Both the position numbers and the translations under genes were made by a program. Positions 1 to 10,548 of a stretch of 64,000 bases of DNA are shown one piece after another; position 1 is the stretch's first letter, and each line of letters opens with the position of its first letter. Below the pieces are notes generated by a model, which ran no database searches, was not told where the DNA came from, and was given only the letters and a program-made list of their open reading frames with translations. The stretch spans positions 124,001-188,000 of the forward strand of contig NZ_AODD01000002.1 of assembly GCF_000525835.1 (NCBI RefSeq). The letters run 5' to 3'. Source of the DNA: Listeria grandensis FSL F6-0971. GTDB lineage: Bacteria > Bacillota > Bacilli > Lactobacillales > Listeriaceae.

Positions 1-147
1 GATGAGGTTTTCGGCTATTTAGAAAAGAACGGCTATATCGTGCGTTCTGGTTCGGCGCTCGGCTTTCCAACGGCAGTCCGGATAACGGTGGGAACGAAAG
101 CTCAGAACGCAGCGGTGATCGCATTGTTACAAGAATTAGTGAAGTAA
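1..147 (+). CDS. hisC: Histidinol-phosphate aminotransferase, C-terminal end
   Basis: This is the last 48 codons of a PLP-dependent aminotransferase; the start lies outside the window. The tail contains a [15 protein letters not shown] stretch typical of the HisC C-terminus, where the Arg binds the substrate phosphate or carboxylate. HisC transaminates imidazole-acetol phosphate in histidine synthesis, and in Gram-positives often serves tyrosine/phenylalanine synthesis too. The tyrA gene follows after 12 bp, which fits an aromatic amino-acid operon. Only the tail is visible, so the call rests on that motif and the neighbours. Confidence 0.8.
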   Translation, partial: DEVFGYLEKNGYIVRSGSALGFPTAVRITVGTKAQNAAVIALLQELVK

Positions 148-159
148 GGGGTTTTTGAG

Positions 160-1260
160 ATGAAAGGAACAGTCGTTATCGTCGGACTTGGTCTGATTGG
201 GGGATCTATCGCACTTTGTATTCGTGCGAGACATCCGCAGGCACATATTATTGGCGTCGATATTTCAGAACAGACGATTTTATCAGGAGATTCGCTTGGT
301 ATCATCGATGAAGGAACGACGAATTTAGCGGACGTGGTTGCGCGCGCTGATCTACTCATTTTTTGTTGTCCAGTGCAGCAAACAGAACGCTTCTTGGCGG
401 AATTGCCAACCTATCCGCTGAAAAAAGATCTGCTGATTACAGATACGGGAAGTACAAAAATGCGTGTGATGGAGCATGCGACGGCTGTTCAAGAAGCTGG
501 TTATACGTTTATCGGTGGGCATCCGATGGCTGGTTCTCATAAAAGTGGCGTGACGGCGGCGAAATCGTTGTTGTTTGAGAACGCCTATTATTTATTAACG
601 CCAAGCGCTGAGGAAGATCCGAAGCATGTCGCGGCGCTAAGATTTTGGCTGGAAGGCACGAATGCTAAATTTTTGGAGTTATCGGCGCAGGAGCATGACC
701 ATATTACAGGTATGCTGAGCCATTTACCGCATATCGTGGCGGCGGCACTTGTCAACCAGACGAGTGATTTCACGCAAGAGCATCCTGCTGCGTTTCGGTT
801 AGCCGCGGGTGGCTTTCGGGACATAACACGGATTGCCTCTTCTGATCCAACGATGTGGACAGATATTTCGCTTTCCAATAAAGAAACCTTACGCGAACTG
901 CTTGGAAATTGGCGCGATGGCATGAATGACGCGATTGACATGCTAGAGCGAGAAGATAGCACAGCGATTTATCAATTTTTTGATACAGCAAAAGAGTTTC
1001 GCGACTCGTTGCCGGTGCATCAAGAAGGCGCGATTCCGTCTTTCTACGATCTCTTTGTAGACGTTCCCGATTATCCAGGGGTCATTTCAGAAGTTACCGG
1101 TTTTCTGGCGCAAGAAGAAATCAGTTTGATTAATATTAAAATTCTAGAAACACGCGAGGACATCATGGGGATTTTGCAGATTACGTTCCAAAATGAAAAA
1201 GACCGAGAACGGGCAAAGCGTTGTATCGAGAAATATAGCCATTATCAATGCCATTTTTAA
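160..1260 (+). CDS. tyrA: Prephenate dehydrogenase (TyrA) with C-terminal ACT domain
   Basis: Predicted 366 aa. The N-terminus has the dinucleotide-binding glycine motif GLGLIG at residues 9-14 in a Rossmann beta-alpha-beta unit, followed by a helical dimerisation domain containing GGHPMAGS. Residues about 290-366 form an ACT-type regulatory domain (a DVPDYPGVISEVTGFL segment). The enzyme oxidatively decarboxylates prephenate to 4-hydroxyphenylpyruvate in tyrosine synthesis; the ACT domain is usually the feedback site. An AAGGGG Shine-Dalgarno precedes the ATG. It sits between hisC and aroA with short gaps, consistent with one cytoplasmic aromatic-pathway operon. Confidence 0.95.
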   Translation: MKGTVVIVGLGLIGGSIALCIRARHPQAHIIGVDISEQTILSGDSLGIIDEGTTNLADVVARADLLIFCCPVQQTERFLAELPTYPLKKDLLITDTGSTKMRVMEHATAVQEAGYTFIGGHPMAGSHKSGVTAAKSLLFENAYYLLTPSAEEDPKHVAALRFWLEGTNAKFLELSAQEHDHITGMLSHLPHIVAAALVNQTSDFTQEHPAAFRLAAGGFRDITRIASSDPTMWTDISLSNKETLRELLGNWRDGMNDAIDMLEREDSTAIYQFFDTAKEFRDSLPVHQEGAIPSFYDLFVDVPDYPGVISEVTGFLAQEEISLINIKILETREDIMGILQITFQNEKDRERAKRCIEKYSHYQCHF

Positions 1261-2547
<1,287 letters not shown>

Positions 2548-2561
2548 GTGAATGAGGAATG

Positions 2562-2590
2562 TGTGCAGATTTTGCACATGTTCTTTTTGT
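2562..2590 (+). terminator. Weak rho-independent terminator after aroA
   Basis: TGTGCA and TGCACA pair around a 5-nt loop, extended by a wobble pair, followed by a T-rich stretch (TTCTTTTT). It lies 15 bp after the aroA stop and before a good promoter, so it plausibly ends the aromatic operon. Confidence 0.45.
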
Positions 2591-2653
2591 ATGGGAATTG
2601 TTTGATTGGATGGAACTTGCGAGTAAATGAGTGGAGTATGTGAGAAAGACTGT

Positions 2654-2682
2654 TTGACTTGTTTTGACCTTTCCGTTATAAT
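2654..2682 (+). promoter_or_regulatory. Sigma-A promoter of the TPR-protein gene
   Basis: TTGACT (2654-2659), a 17-bp spacer and TATAAT (2677-2682): close to consensus, with the start codon 40 bp downstream. Confidence 0.75.
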
Positions 2683-2721
2683 AAGCCTACGAAATGCGAG
2701 TGAGATGTGAGGAGATGGACG

Positions 2722-3972
2722 ATGAAATTTGCAGAGCAGATGTTAGCGGCTTTAGAGCAGGAGAATTTGCCGGAAGCACAGAAATATTTTCAGCAAGCCT
2801 TACAAGATGGGACAGATGAGGAGCAATATTGGTTGGCCGAACAGTTGATGCAACTTGGTTTCTTAGAGGAAGCGGAAGATTTGTATGAACTTTTATTAGC
2901 GAAATATAAAGATGAAGGCGAGCTGTTAGTGAGGGCTGCTGAGGTCGCGATTGAAAAAGATGACATAGAGGCTGCGATGGAGTATTTGGAACAGGTTAAT
3001 ACGCAAGATGATGCGTATCCAGAGAGCTTGTTGGTGCTGGCGGACTTGTATCAAATGCAAGGGCTTTTCGAAGTGACGGAGGCGAAGCTACAACAGGCGA
3101 AATCGTTGTTGCCAAATGAGGCAGTGATCGATTTTGCACTAGGTGAGTTTTACTTGTCTACGGCACGATTTGCTTCGGCAGTGCAAAGTTATCAGGTTGT
3201 GCTTGACGCGGGTATGACGGAAATCGCAGGTAGTCAAATTTTTGAACGGATTGCGGAGAGCTTGGCGAGTAGTGGTTCTTTTGAAGCGGCGATGGGCTAT
3301 TATGAGAAGGCGCTTGCGGAACAAGTCGATGTAAATACGTTATTTGGGCTCGGTTTGACGAGTTTTCAGGCGAAGGATTACACGAAGGCGATTGCGGCTT
3401 TAGAGCAGTTGCAGGAACATGATCCTGGTTTTACGACGCTTTACACGTATCTTGCGAAAAGTTATGAGGAAAATGGCGAACCAGAAAAAGCGCTGGATGC
3501 TTGGTGGATGGCTTGAAGCAGGATGAATTTAATAAAGAGCTATTTTTTGAAGCTGGGAAATTGGCGTGGAAAAATGACCGTGCACAAGATGCGGAACATT
3601 ATTTCCGTCAGGCGATTGCGCTTGATCCAGAGTTTATTGAGGCGATTTTAGAAGTGAATAAGATCTTGCTGAAGAAAGCGGACTATGAGGGTGTTGTGGA
3701 GCTTGTGGAGTCGCTGGAACGAGAAATTGTGACGGAACCACAAAATTTTCTGGGACGTAAGTGTTGCATATCAGGAACTAGATCTCTATAATAAAGCAAA
3801 AGAAAACTATGAATTAGCGTATCCCCATTTTGCGGGAAATGCGACGTTCTTGAAAGAATATGGCTTGTTCTTGCGTGAAGATGGCGATGTTGCTAATTCA
3901 GAGCAAGTGTTGGCGCAGTATTTGACGATGGAGCCAGGTGATGAAGAAATTTTAAGTTTATTAGGTTATTAA
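2722..3972 (+). CDS. TPR-repeat protein, YpiA-like (two frameshifts)
   Basis: Full span would encode about 416 aa. The product is a string of helix-turn-helix TPR units (residues about 15-400, for example a repeat with YYEKALAEQVDVNTLFGLG), with no signal peptide or membrane segment. This suggests a cytoplasmic scaffold with unknown partner. The ATG at 2722 has a GAGGAG site 8 bp upstream. The reading frame breaks twice: at about 3503 (a G lost from a G run) and at about 3746-3749 (an extra T). Both downstream frames continue the TPR pattern without loss, so sequencing indels are the simplest explanation. It precedes reoY, as ypiA precedes ypiB in Bacillus. Confidence 0.8.
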
Positions 3973-4002
3973 TCCCCATTTTGATGGGAAGGAGTGAGTG
4001 AT

Positions 4003-4536
4003 ATGAAAGCATCAATTAGCATTGAAGATAAGAAGGAATTTGTTAGATGGCTGTTAAATAAGCATCAAATGAAGATTAGAGAATCGATGTGGATTCTTAA
4101 TTATATTGCTGGGCACGATCAAATCATGAAATACGTTCACTTCGTTGATAATGCAGAAGGTTGCCCTCGTGGACTTGTGCTCACTTCTCTCGGAGTGGAT
4201 GACGAGCCGTTTCGTTTCTTTAAAGGGAATATTGTGACGACCGATCCAGAGAAGGCGTTTCATGATATTCGCTTGAATTGGGATGAGGATATTTATATTC
4301 AGTTGCATTTCCCAGAGGCGTTGACTTCGCCACGTTATGCGTTTGTCCGAGAAGATAACCCGTTCCAAGAACTGCTTATTACAGATAAAGAAAGGAAAAT
4401 GGCGGCCCAATTTTTAGATACGGTTGTCGAGCATTTTTCCAAAGAGAAATTGTTGCAAGAAATCGATGAGGCACTAGATGCGCATGACGAAGAGCGATTT
4501 CAAATCCTGATGGAACAGTTTAAGCAATATAGTTAG
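4003..4536 (+). CDS. reoY: ReoY/YpiB, UPF0302-family regulator of MurA degradation
   Basis: Predicted 177 aa and soluble. The sequence is characteristic of the UPF0302/YpiB family: a basic N-terminus with [10 protein letters not shown], a central acidic beta-rich part, and a C-terminal helix ending in [14 protein letters not shown]. In L. monocytogenes the homologue ReoY acts with ReoM to promote ClpCP degradation of MurA and so sets peptidoglycan synthesis; that role is from the literature. The ATG at 4003 is preferred over the GTG at 3994 because the GGAAGG site ends 10 bp before it. It follows the TPR gene by 30 bp. Confidence 0.88.
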   Translation: MKASISIEDKKEFVRWLLNKHQMKIRESMWILNYIAGHDQIMKYVHFVDNAEGCPRGLVLTSLGVDDEPFRFFKGNIVTTDPEKAFHDIRLNWDEDIYIQLHFPEALTSPRYAFVREDNPFQELLITDKERKMAAQFLDTVVEHFSKEKLLQEIDEALDAHDEERFQILMEQFKQYS

Positions 4537-4544
4537 TTTGTAGC

Positions 4545-4573
4545 ACACCTGTCTTTGCTGGCAGGTGTTTTTT
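4545..4573 (+). terminator. Rho-independent terminator after reoY
   Basis: ACACCTG pairs with CAGGTGT around a 10-nt loop, followed by six Ts. It starts 9 bp after the reoY stop. Confidence 0.85.
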
Positions 4574-4635
4574 GTTTCAGTTTTAGTTCGAACTTTGGTA
4601 TGATGGAAAAAGAGTGCTTGGAATGGGGGAACAAG

Positions 4636-5229
4636 ATGTATCGATACTTAGGGAACAGATCATTTTTACGGCTGCTGTTCATTGTTAATTTATTGGGAGC
4701 GGTGTATGGATACATTTGGTATATGCCGCAACTGAAAATTACGGAACCGCGGTTTTGGATTTTTGTACCGGATAGCCCAACAGCCATTTTATTTTTTGTG
4801 TTTGTACTGATGGCGTGGCTTGCGAAAAAGCACTGGCCGTTGATGGAGGCACTCGCGTTTGTGTGCTTAGTAAAATATGGACTCTGGGCCGTGGGAATGA
4901 ATATCGCGTACATGATGAATCTTGGCTTCCTCGATATGATGAGTCTGATGTTGCTCACTTCACATGGATTGATGGCTATACAAGGGCTCGTTTATGCGCC
5001 ATTTTATCGCATTAAGTTTGGTCATTTTGCGATGGCGGCGATTTGGGTGTTACATAATGATGTGATCGACTACTTATTTGGGCAGATGCCGATCTATGGC
5101 GGGCTCGATCAGTACATTACGGCCATTGGTTATTGGACGTTTTGGCTGACCATCTTTGTATTGTGGACGGTTTATGAAAAAACACTGAAGAAGAATGCGT
5201 TTAAATTAGAATTTCCTCATGAAGCTTAA
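4636..5229 (+). CDS. Integral membrane protein, YpjA-like (DUF1405)
   Basis: Predicted 197 aa with about five or six hydrophobic helices, rich in Trp, Tyr and Met (for example GAVYGYIWYMPQ near the N-terminus and TAIGYWTFWLTIFVLWTVYE near the C-terminus). These match the DUF1405/YpjA family of unknown function. The ATG at 4636 is chosen because GGGGGA lies 5 bp upstream; earlier in-frame ATGs overlap the terminator and promoter of the previous gene. An extended -10 (TGGTATGAT, 4596-4604) could drive it. No substrate or partner can be inferred. Confidence 0.75.
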   Translation: MYRYLGNRSFLRLLFIVNLLGAVYGYIWYMPQLKITEPRFWIFVPDSPTAILFFVFVLMAWLAKKHWPLMEALAFVCLVKYGLWAVGMNIAYMMNLGFLDMMSLMLLTSHGLMAIQGLVYAPFYRIKFGHFAMAAIWVLHNDVIDYLFGQMPIYGGLDQYITAIGYWTFWLTIFVLWTVYEKTLKKNAFKLEFPHEA

Positions 5230-5235
5230 AAGTGG

Positions 5236-5264
5236 TTGAGGTTTGGCGTTTTCTCCTTTATAAT
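5236..5264 (+). promoter_or_regulatory. Promoter of the zinc metallopeptidase gene
   Basis: TTGAGG (5236-5241), 17-bp spacer, TATAAT (5259-5264), 40 bp upstream of the start codon. Confidence 0.65.
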
Positions 5265-5303
5265 TAAGGTAATAAGTTAGGTGTAGGAGGATGACGAGTT
5301 CAT

Positions 5304-5987
5304 ATGAGTATTCAGATGTATATTATTTATTTTTTAATCGTAGCGCTAATTCCTTTGTGGGCGCAGTATCGTGTAAAGAGCACATACTCGCATTACTCAA
5401 AGGTAGCGATTCGGACAGGGTTAACAGGTGCGCAGGTGGCACGCCAAATTTTAGATGCGAATGGATTGCACAATGTGCCTGTTCAAGAAACGGGCGGCGT
5501 GTTGAGTGATCACTATGACCCGCGTAAGAAAGCTGTTTTCTTGTCTTCTGCAAACTATAATGGTCGTTCGATTGCGGGTACTGCTGTCGCGGCGCATGAA
5601 GTAGGGCACGCGATTCAGGATGCGCAAGATTATGCGTTCATGCGTTTTCGTTCGGCGCTTGTTCCAATTACAATGTTTAGTTCGAATGCTTCATGGGTGT
5701 TCTTAATCATCGGGATGTTGGCGACAATACCAGGCCTGATGTTAATTGGTATTGTTTTAATGGCGATTGGTGTCTTGTTCCAATTGATTACTTTGCCAGT
5801 TGAGTTTGACGCTTCTAAACGCGCGCTCGTGCAAATTAACCAATTAGGACTTGTTGAATCAGACGAATTACCGCAAGCTCGAAAAGTGTTGAGTGCAGCG
5901 GCAATGACATACGTTGCAGCAATGGCTGTAGCTGTTCTGGAACTTTTGAGATTAATCTTAATTTTCACAGGTATGAATCGAAATTAG
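5304..5987 (+). CDS. Membrane zinc metallopeptidase, YugP family
   Basis: Predicted 227 aa, matching the family length of about 225. It has an N-terminal membrane anchor, a conserved VQETGGVLSDHYDP region, the catalytic HEVGH zinc motif at residues 98-102, two central transmembrane helices, and another near the C-terminus. YugP-type peptidases are predicted membrane-bound M48-like proteases with unknown substrates. The AGGAGG site is 13 bp from the ATG, longer than usual; an ATG at 5291 is closer to it but is out of frame. Confidence 0.85.
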   Translation: MSIQMYIIYFLIVALIPLWAQYRVKSTYSHYSKVAIRTGLTGAQVARQILDANGLHNVPVQETGGVLSDHYDPRKKAVFLSSANYNGRSIAGTAVAAHEVGHAIQDAQDYAFMRFRSALVPITMFSSNASWVFLIIGMLATIPGLMLIGIVLMAIGVLFQLITLPVEFDASKRALVQINQLGLVESDELPQARKVLSAAAMTYVAAMAVAVLELLRLILIFTGMNRN

Positions 5988-6039
5988 TTTTAAAAAGCGC
6001 TCTGTAATGGGCGTTTTTTGATGGAGAAAAGGATGGGGT

Positions 6040-7299
6040 ATGATGGATTTTGATGTGATAGTAATTGGTGGTGGGCCATCGGGGTTAATGGCTGCAATCG
6101 CTGCGGCTGAGAAGAATAAGCGGGTTTTACTCGTTGAAAAAGGACCCAAATTAGGCAGGAAATTGATTTTGTCCGGTGGTGGTCGCTGTAATGTGACGAA
6201 TCGCAAACCTGCGGATGAGATCATTAAAAATATACCGGGAAATGGGCGTTTTATGTACAGTCCGTTTGCGGAATTTAACAACGAAGATATCATCACCTTT
6301 TTCGAAAAATTGGGTGTGGCGTTAAAGGAAGAAGATCATGGACGGATGTTTCCTGTGACAGACAGCGCGCGTTCGGTGGCGGATGCGATGATTTCGCGGC
6401 TTGATAAGCTGAACGTAAAAATTTATATGAAAACGCCTGTAAAGCGTGTAAACTATCAGGACAAAGAGGTTGTGGGCATTACGCTTGCGGACGGCCAAGA
6501 AATCGGCGCGCCGGCTGTGATTGTGGCAGTTGGTGGGAAATCTGTACCGCGGACAGGCTCAACGGGAGATGGTTATGCATGGGCAAAAGAGGCAGGCCAT
6601 ACGATTACGGAATTATATCCAACAGAGGTTCCGATTACATCACGTGAATCCTTCATTAAGAGTAAGGTACTACAAGGTATTTCTCTGCGTGATGTGGCGC
6701 TCTCGGTCCTAAATCCAAAAGGAAAACCAATCATTACGCATCAAATGGATATGATTTTCACGCATTTCGGTGTATCAGGTCCAGCAGCATTGCGCTGTAG
6801 CCAATTCGTGATTCAAGGCTTGAAGAAATTCGATGTGGATGAATTGACCATGATGATTGACTTTTTCCCAGATAAATCAAAAGGCGAGTTGGAGCAAGAA
6901 GTGATGGGACTTGTGAAAGATAATCCTAAAAAGGCCGTCAAAAATGCGTTGAAATCGGTGATGCAAGAGCGGATGTTATTATTTTTATTGGAACGTGCGG
7001 ACATCGATAGCGATACAGATTGTATTTCGGTGGCGCAGAAAAAATGGCAGGCTTTTATCGAAACATTGAAGAAATTCACATTCCAAGTGAGTGGAACGCT
7101 TGATTTTGAGAAGGCTTTTGTGACGGGGGGCGGTGTTTCTGTGAAGGAAATTACGCCGAAAGAAATGCAATCGAAGTTGATGCCTGGTTTATTTTTCTGT
7201 GGTGAAATACTAGATATTAACGGGTACACGGGTGGCTATAATATTACGTGTGCACTTGTTACAGGGCGCTTAGCTGGAATCAACGCAGCATTGCGCTAA
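6040..7299 (+). CDS. HI0933/BaiN-family NAD(P)/FAD-dependent oxidoreductase
   Basis: Predicted 419 aa. The N-terminal FAD-binding motif [12 protein letters not shown] is followed by [20 protein letters not shown], which is diagnostic of the HI0933/YtfP/BaiN flavoprotein family. A second conserved segment ([18 protein letters not shown]) lies near residue 160, and the C-terminus has [19 protein letters not shown], contacting FAD. The substrate in Listeria is unknown. The start is the first of two adjacent ATGs, behind an AAGGATGGGG site. A bidirectional terminator follows. Confidence 0.88.
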   Translation: MMDFDVIVIGGGPSGLMAAIAAAEKNKRVLLVEKGPKLGRKLILSGGGRCNVTNRKPADEIIKNIPGNGRFMYSPFAEFNNEDIITFFEKLGVALKEEDHGRMFPVTDSARSVADAMISRLDKLNVKIYMKTPVKRVNYQDKEVVGITLADGQEIGAPAVIVAVGGKSVPRTGSTGDGYAWAKEAGHTITELYPTEVPITSRESFIKSKVLQGISLRDVALSVLNPKGKPIITHQMDMIFTHFGVSGPAALRCSQFVIQGLKKFDVDELTMMIDFFPDKSKGELEQEVMGLVKDNPKKAVKNALKSVMQERMLLFLLERADIDSDTDCISVAQKKWQAFIETLKKFTFQVSGTLDFEKAFVTGGGVSVKEITPKEMQSKLMPGLFFCGEILDINGYTGGYNITCALVTGRLAGINAALR

Positions 7300-7308
7300 A
7301 ACAAATCT

Positions 7309-7352
7309 AAAAAGTGGAGGCAGTATAGGGATGGTCTCCACTTTTATTTTTT
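7309..7352. terminator. Bidirectional terminator between convergent genes
   Basis: AAAAAGTGGAG (7309-7319) pairs with CTCCACTTTT (7336-7345), with T-rich sequence after the stem on + and A-rich sequence before it. It serves the flavoprotein gene and the leftward DUF1801 gene, whose stop lies inside it. Confidence 0.8.
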
Positions 7353-7784
7353 AATGGTTGTTTCGTATTGTCGAATCCAATCGTCTACGGTGACTTTACT
7401 TGCTAGCTCGCCGATGAGTTCGTACGGAATTTTCTTTGGATTGGTGAATCGGATGCAGCCTTTGCCCATATTGAGCTTGGTTGTCATATGTTTCGGATAC
7501 TCGGCTTGGAACCATTGTAAGAGGGCTTCATCGCCGAAAATTCCCATGTGATAGACTGCGATGTGTTGTTTTTGTGCTGCGATGGCGAAAAAGGGAAGCG
7601 AAAGATTCGAATCGCAGTGGTAGCCATCGGGATAGCGTGATTTTGGAACGACGTAGGAAGGCATGCCGTACTGGATTTCTTTTTCGAAACCAGCTGGAAT
7701 GTTGGCATCTACTACGTGCATGAGTTTGGCAAAAGCTTCTTTTTTATCGGGTGCTACGTCATCTAAATATTCTTCGATTGTCAT
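7344..7784 (-). CDS. DUF1801 domain protein (YdhG-like)
   Basis: Predicted 146 aa, soluble. The pattern MTIEEYLDDVAPDKKEAF, then FEKEIQYGMPSY, then AVYHMGIFGDE and GKGCIRFTNPKKIPYELI matches the DUF1801/YdhG fold, related to iron-chaperone-like small proteins of unknown role. Its ATG overlaps the stop of the upstream hydrolase gene (ATGA-type 4-bp overlap), so it is probably translationally coupled and the last gene of the mleA operon. Confidence 0.8.
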   Translation of the reverse strand: MTIEEYLDDVAPDKKEAFAKLMHVVDANIPAGFEKEIQYGMPSYVVPKSRYPDGYHCDSNLSLPFFAIAAQKQHIAVYHMGIFGDEALLQWFQAEYPKHMTTKLNMGKGCIRFTNPKKIPYELIGELASKVTVDDWIRQYETTIKK

Positions 7785-8773
7785 GTTTTTCCTCCTAAAT
7801 CTTGCATGAATTGTTCTACGATTTCGTCACGACGCTTTAGAAAAATGGCATTGTCACGGTTTGGATGAACGCGGTTCGTGAGGGCGATCAGCGCCGTTTT
7901 TTGTTGTAAATCGATGACGATGAACGTGCCTGTAAAGCCGGTATGGTAGATGGCGAAATGGTCCGTAGACGGGACTAGATCCCAGCCGAGGCCGCGTGAA
8001 CGGTTTAACTTTGATGTGTAGTTTTTGGCAATGTTGGCGATACTTTCTTGGCTGAGAATTGGTTCGCCATCATGGAGTAGTGCTTTTGTAAAATGAATGA
8101 GGTCTGGGAGATTACTGAATAAGCCAGCATGTCCTGCGACACCGTCCATTTGCCACGCTTTAAAATCATGGACGATACCTGTGATGACACCGCGATCTGG
8201 GTGATCTTCGGTTGGGACGCAGGATAGCGGTGAATCGGGATGGTAGCCCGTGTGCCGCAGGGCGAGTGGCGTTAGGATATTGCGCTTGACTTGTGTTTCT
8301 AAATCACCACCAAGTTGCTCAACGATATAACCGAGAAGTAAAAAATTAGCATCGGCGTAGGTCACATCAGTTCCCGCAGGATTGGGTTGCGGTGTCGCGA
8401 TGCAGTAACGATAGACGTCCTCTTTTGACGCGATGGTGTACGCAGGAATGTTTTTTGCCAAGCCGGAACTATGCGTTAAAAGTTGCAAAATCGTGACTTC
8501 GGGGTACCTGAAATCTGGCAGAAAATCGCACACTTTGTCGGATAGTTGCAAGTTTCCTGCTTCGATATGTTGCAAAACGAGGGTTGTCGTTGCCACTACT
8601 TTCGTTAAAGAAGCGATATCATACACTGCGTCCGGCTCTAATATTACTTTTTTAGGGGTTAGTTGTTTCCTACCAATCACGTGTTGTTTTGTGCGCTGAG
8701 GTGTGATGATGGCATAAGAAATGCCAGGCACAATGCCATCGGTGACTAGTTTTTTTAATCGCGTATCCAACAT
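7781..8773 (-). CDS. Serine beta-lactamase-fold hydrolase (class C / PBP4* type)
   Basis: Predicted 330 aa with no obvious signal peptide. Catalytic motif 1 is SLTK at residues 55-58 (ASLTKVV), motif 2 is the Tyr of TYADANFLLLGY, and motif 3 is HTGFTG near residue 270. Such proteins act as esterases, D-amino-acid peptidases or low-activity carboxypeptidases, and true antibiotic hydrolysis is uncommon. The lack of a signal suggests a cytoplasmic substrate. It starts 6 bp after the malolactic enzyme stop and overlaps the DUF1801 gene, so the three form one leftward operon. Confidence 0.85.
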   Translation of the reverse strand: MLDTRLKKLVTDGIVPGISYAIITPQRTKQHVIGRKQLTPKKVILEPDAVYDIASLTKVVATTTLVLQHIEAGNLQLSDKVCDFLPDFRYPEVTILQLLTHSSGLAKNIPAYTIASKEDVYRYCIATPQPNPAGTDVTYADANFLLLGYIVEQLGGDLETQVKRNILTPLALRHTGYHPDSPLSCVPTEDHPDRGVITGIVHDFKAWQMDGVAGHAGLFSNLPDLIHFTKALLHDGEPILSQESIANIAKNYTSKLNRSRGLGWDLVPSTDHFAIYHTGFTGTFIVIDLQQKTALIALTNRVHPNRDNAIFLKRRDEIVEQFMQDLGGKT

Positions 8774-8779
8774 GGGCGT

Positions 8780-10415
8780 TCACTCCTTATATTGAGGAAG
8801 CCAAATTGCGTCATTGACAGCTTCCAGTGGATTCGAAATCGTTCGATTGTTTAGTCCAAGTTCGATGGTTTTCTGAGTAACGGCTAGCGTAACGGCATGT
8901 GATGTATCGCGTAGTGTCGCAATTGGCGGGAGTAAAGCGTCACCAATCGTGTTAACATCGCGAACTTGTGTCGCAACCGCGTGACTGGCAGCTGCCAACA
9001 TGTCATCCGTAATTTCGCGTGCTTCTGTAATCACTGCTGCGAGACCGAGTCCGGGATAGAGTAGCGCGTTGTTGGCCTGTCCAATATAATAGGTATTTCC
9101 ATCAAACAAAACAGGCTCAGAAGGACTCCCCGTCACAACAAGCGCCTTGCCTTTTGTCCAAGTAATTAAATCATGCGCCGTAGCTTCAGCCAGCTTCGTA
9201 GGGTTCGACAGCGGCAAAATGGCAGGGCGTTCTATATGGCGACTCATTTCCAGTACGATTTCCTCCGAAAAAGCACCGGTTACGCCAGAACAACCAATCA
9301 GCATCGTCGGTTTCACGTGTTGCACAATCGCAAGTAAGTCCGTTAGCCTCTGGGTAAAATCGCCAGCATCACGCGCGTATTTTTGCTGTCCAGAAGTAAG
9401 GTCTGGTAAATCCGTGGTCACTAAGCCAGGACGATCTACCATATAAAAACGTGATTTTGCTTGCTCGGCGGTCAAGCCTTCATTCACGACCATTTCAGCG
9501 ACCAATTGATCCGCGATACCAATGCCCGCCGTTCCAGCGCCAAAAATCACAATCCGTTGCTCGCTCAGCGGTAATTTAGAGACGCGCGTAGTAGCCAGTG
9601 CTGCAGCAACGACCATTGCGCCAGTTCCTTGAATGTCATCGTTAAATGTACATAATTGTTGACGATATGCCTCCAAAATTCGACTCGCATTATCTCGCCC
9701 AAAATCTTCCCAATGAAGCACAGCTTTTGGAAAACAAGTTTTGACAGCAGCCACAAAGCGGGCGATAAAAGCATCATAGGCAGGTGTTTTCAAGCGTGGC
9801 GTCCGACTTCCTAAATAGCTGGCATCGGTGCGCAAGGCTTCATTATTCGTGCCAGCATCAATGACAATCGGCAAGACACAATCTGGCGCAAGTCCAGCCG
9901 CAACCGTATAGACAGCCAGTTTTCCGATTGCAATGCTGACGCCATTCAAGCCCCAATCGCCAATTCCTAAGATACCTTCCCCATCCGTCACGACAATCAT
10001 CTTAATTTTTTCATGGTTCGGAACATTGTTCTGGAAAACGGATACCAAATCAACCATACTATCTGCCTGCAAAAAAAGCGCATCTTGCGGATTTTCCCAG
10101 TTTTCATGGTAGTGCATTACGGCATCTCCAATCGTCGGTGTATAAATAATCGGCATCAATTCCGTCACGTGATCGATCACTACTTTATAAAATAGCGTCC
10201 GATTCTCACTGTAAAGCGTCATCAAAAACAGATGTTTCTCGATGGGTGTTTGTTTTTTTATGTAAAGCCGTATAGACACGTGCTGCCTGCTGTTCCAGCG
10301 TCTCGATTGTCGCTGGGATCAAGCCATCTAAGCCCCATTCTGCGCGTTCTGTAGCTGTAAACGCCGTACCTTTATTTGTAAAAGGGTCATTTAATCGTGC
10401 ATATCCATTCATCAT
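8780..10415 (-). CDS. mleA: Malolactic enzyme / NAD-dependent malic enzyme (one frameshift)
   Basis: Full span encodes about 544 aa, as expected for the family. The sequence has the ILGIGDWGLNGVSIAIGKL motif; GDWG is the malolactic-enzyme form rather than the GDLG/GDMG of classical malic enzymes. It also has the Rossmann motif IFGAGTAGIGIADQ and LPLSNPTKLAEAT. The enzyme converts L-malate to L-lactate and CO2 or, as malic enzyme, to pyruvate. The N-terminal 55 codons lie in another frame, joined at a run of seven Ts (10253-10259, one extra base). The start at 10415 has AAAGGAG upstream. It heads an operon with the beta-lactamase-fold and DUF1801 genes. Confidence 0.88.
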
Positions 10416-10493
10416 TTTGCATCCTACTCCTTTCGTTATCCTGTCTATATTCTACACCAGAAGTGGCTAAAAAATCGACTAATTGCCCTGCAC

Positions 10494-10522
10494 TTGTCAG
10501 AAATGTTCGGAATTTGTATAAT
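10494..10522 (+). promoter_or_regulatory. Promoter of the DadA-like oxidase gene
   Basis: TTGTCA (10494-10499), 17-bp spacer, TATAAT (10517-10522), 27 bp upstream of the ATG and divergent from mleA. Confidence 0.7.
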
Positions 10523-10548
10523 GAGGGGAGTGAGATGGGGTGTATAAA

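Noticed and set aside
588-991. Long open frames opposite tyrA.
   Set aside because: They are antisense shadows of a clear TyrA protein, with low-complexity composition and no start signals.
5291-5509. An ATG with good ribosome-site spacing at 5291 giving a 72-residue product.
   Set aside because: It is out of frame with the YugP-like protein, which has clear family motifs from 5304.
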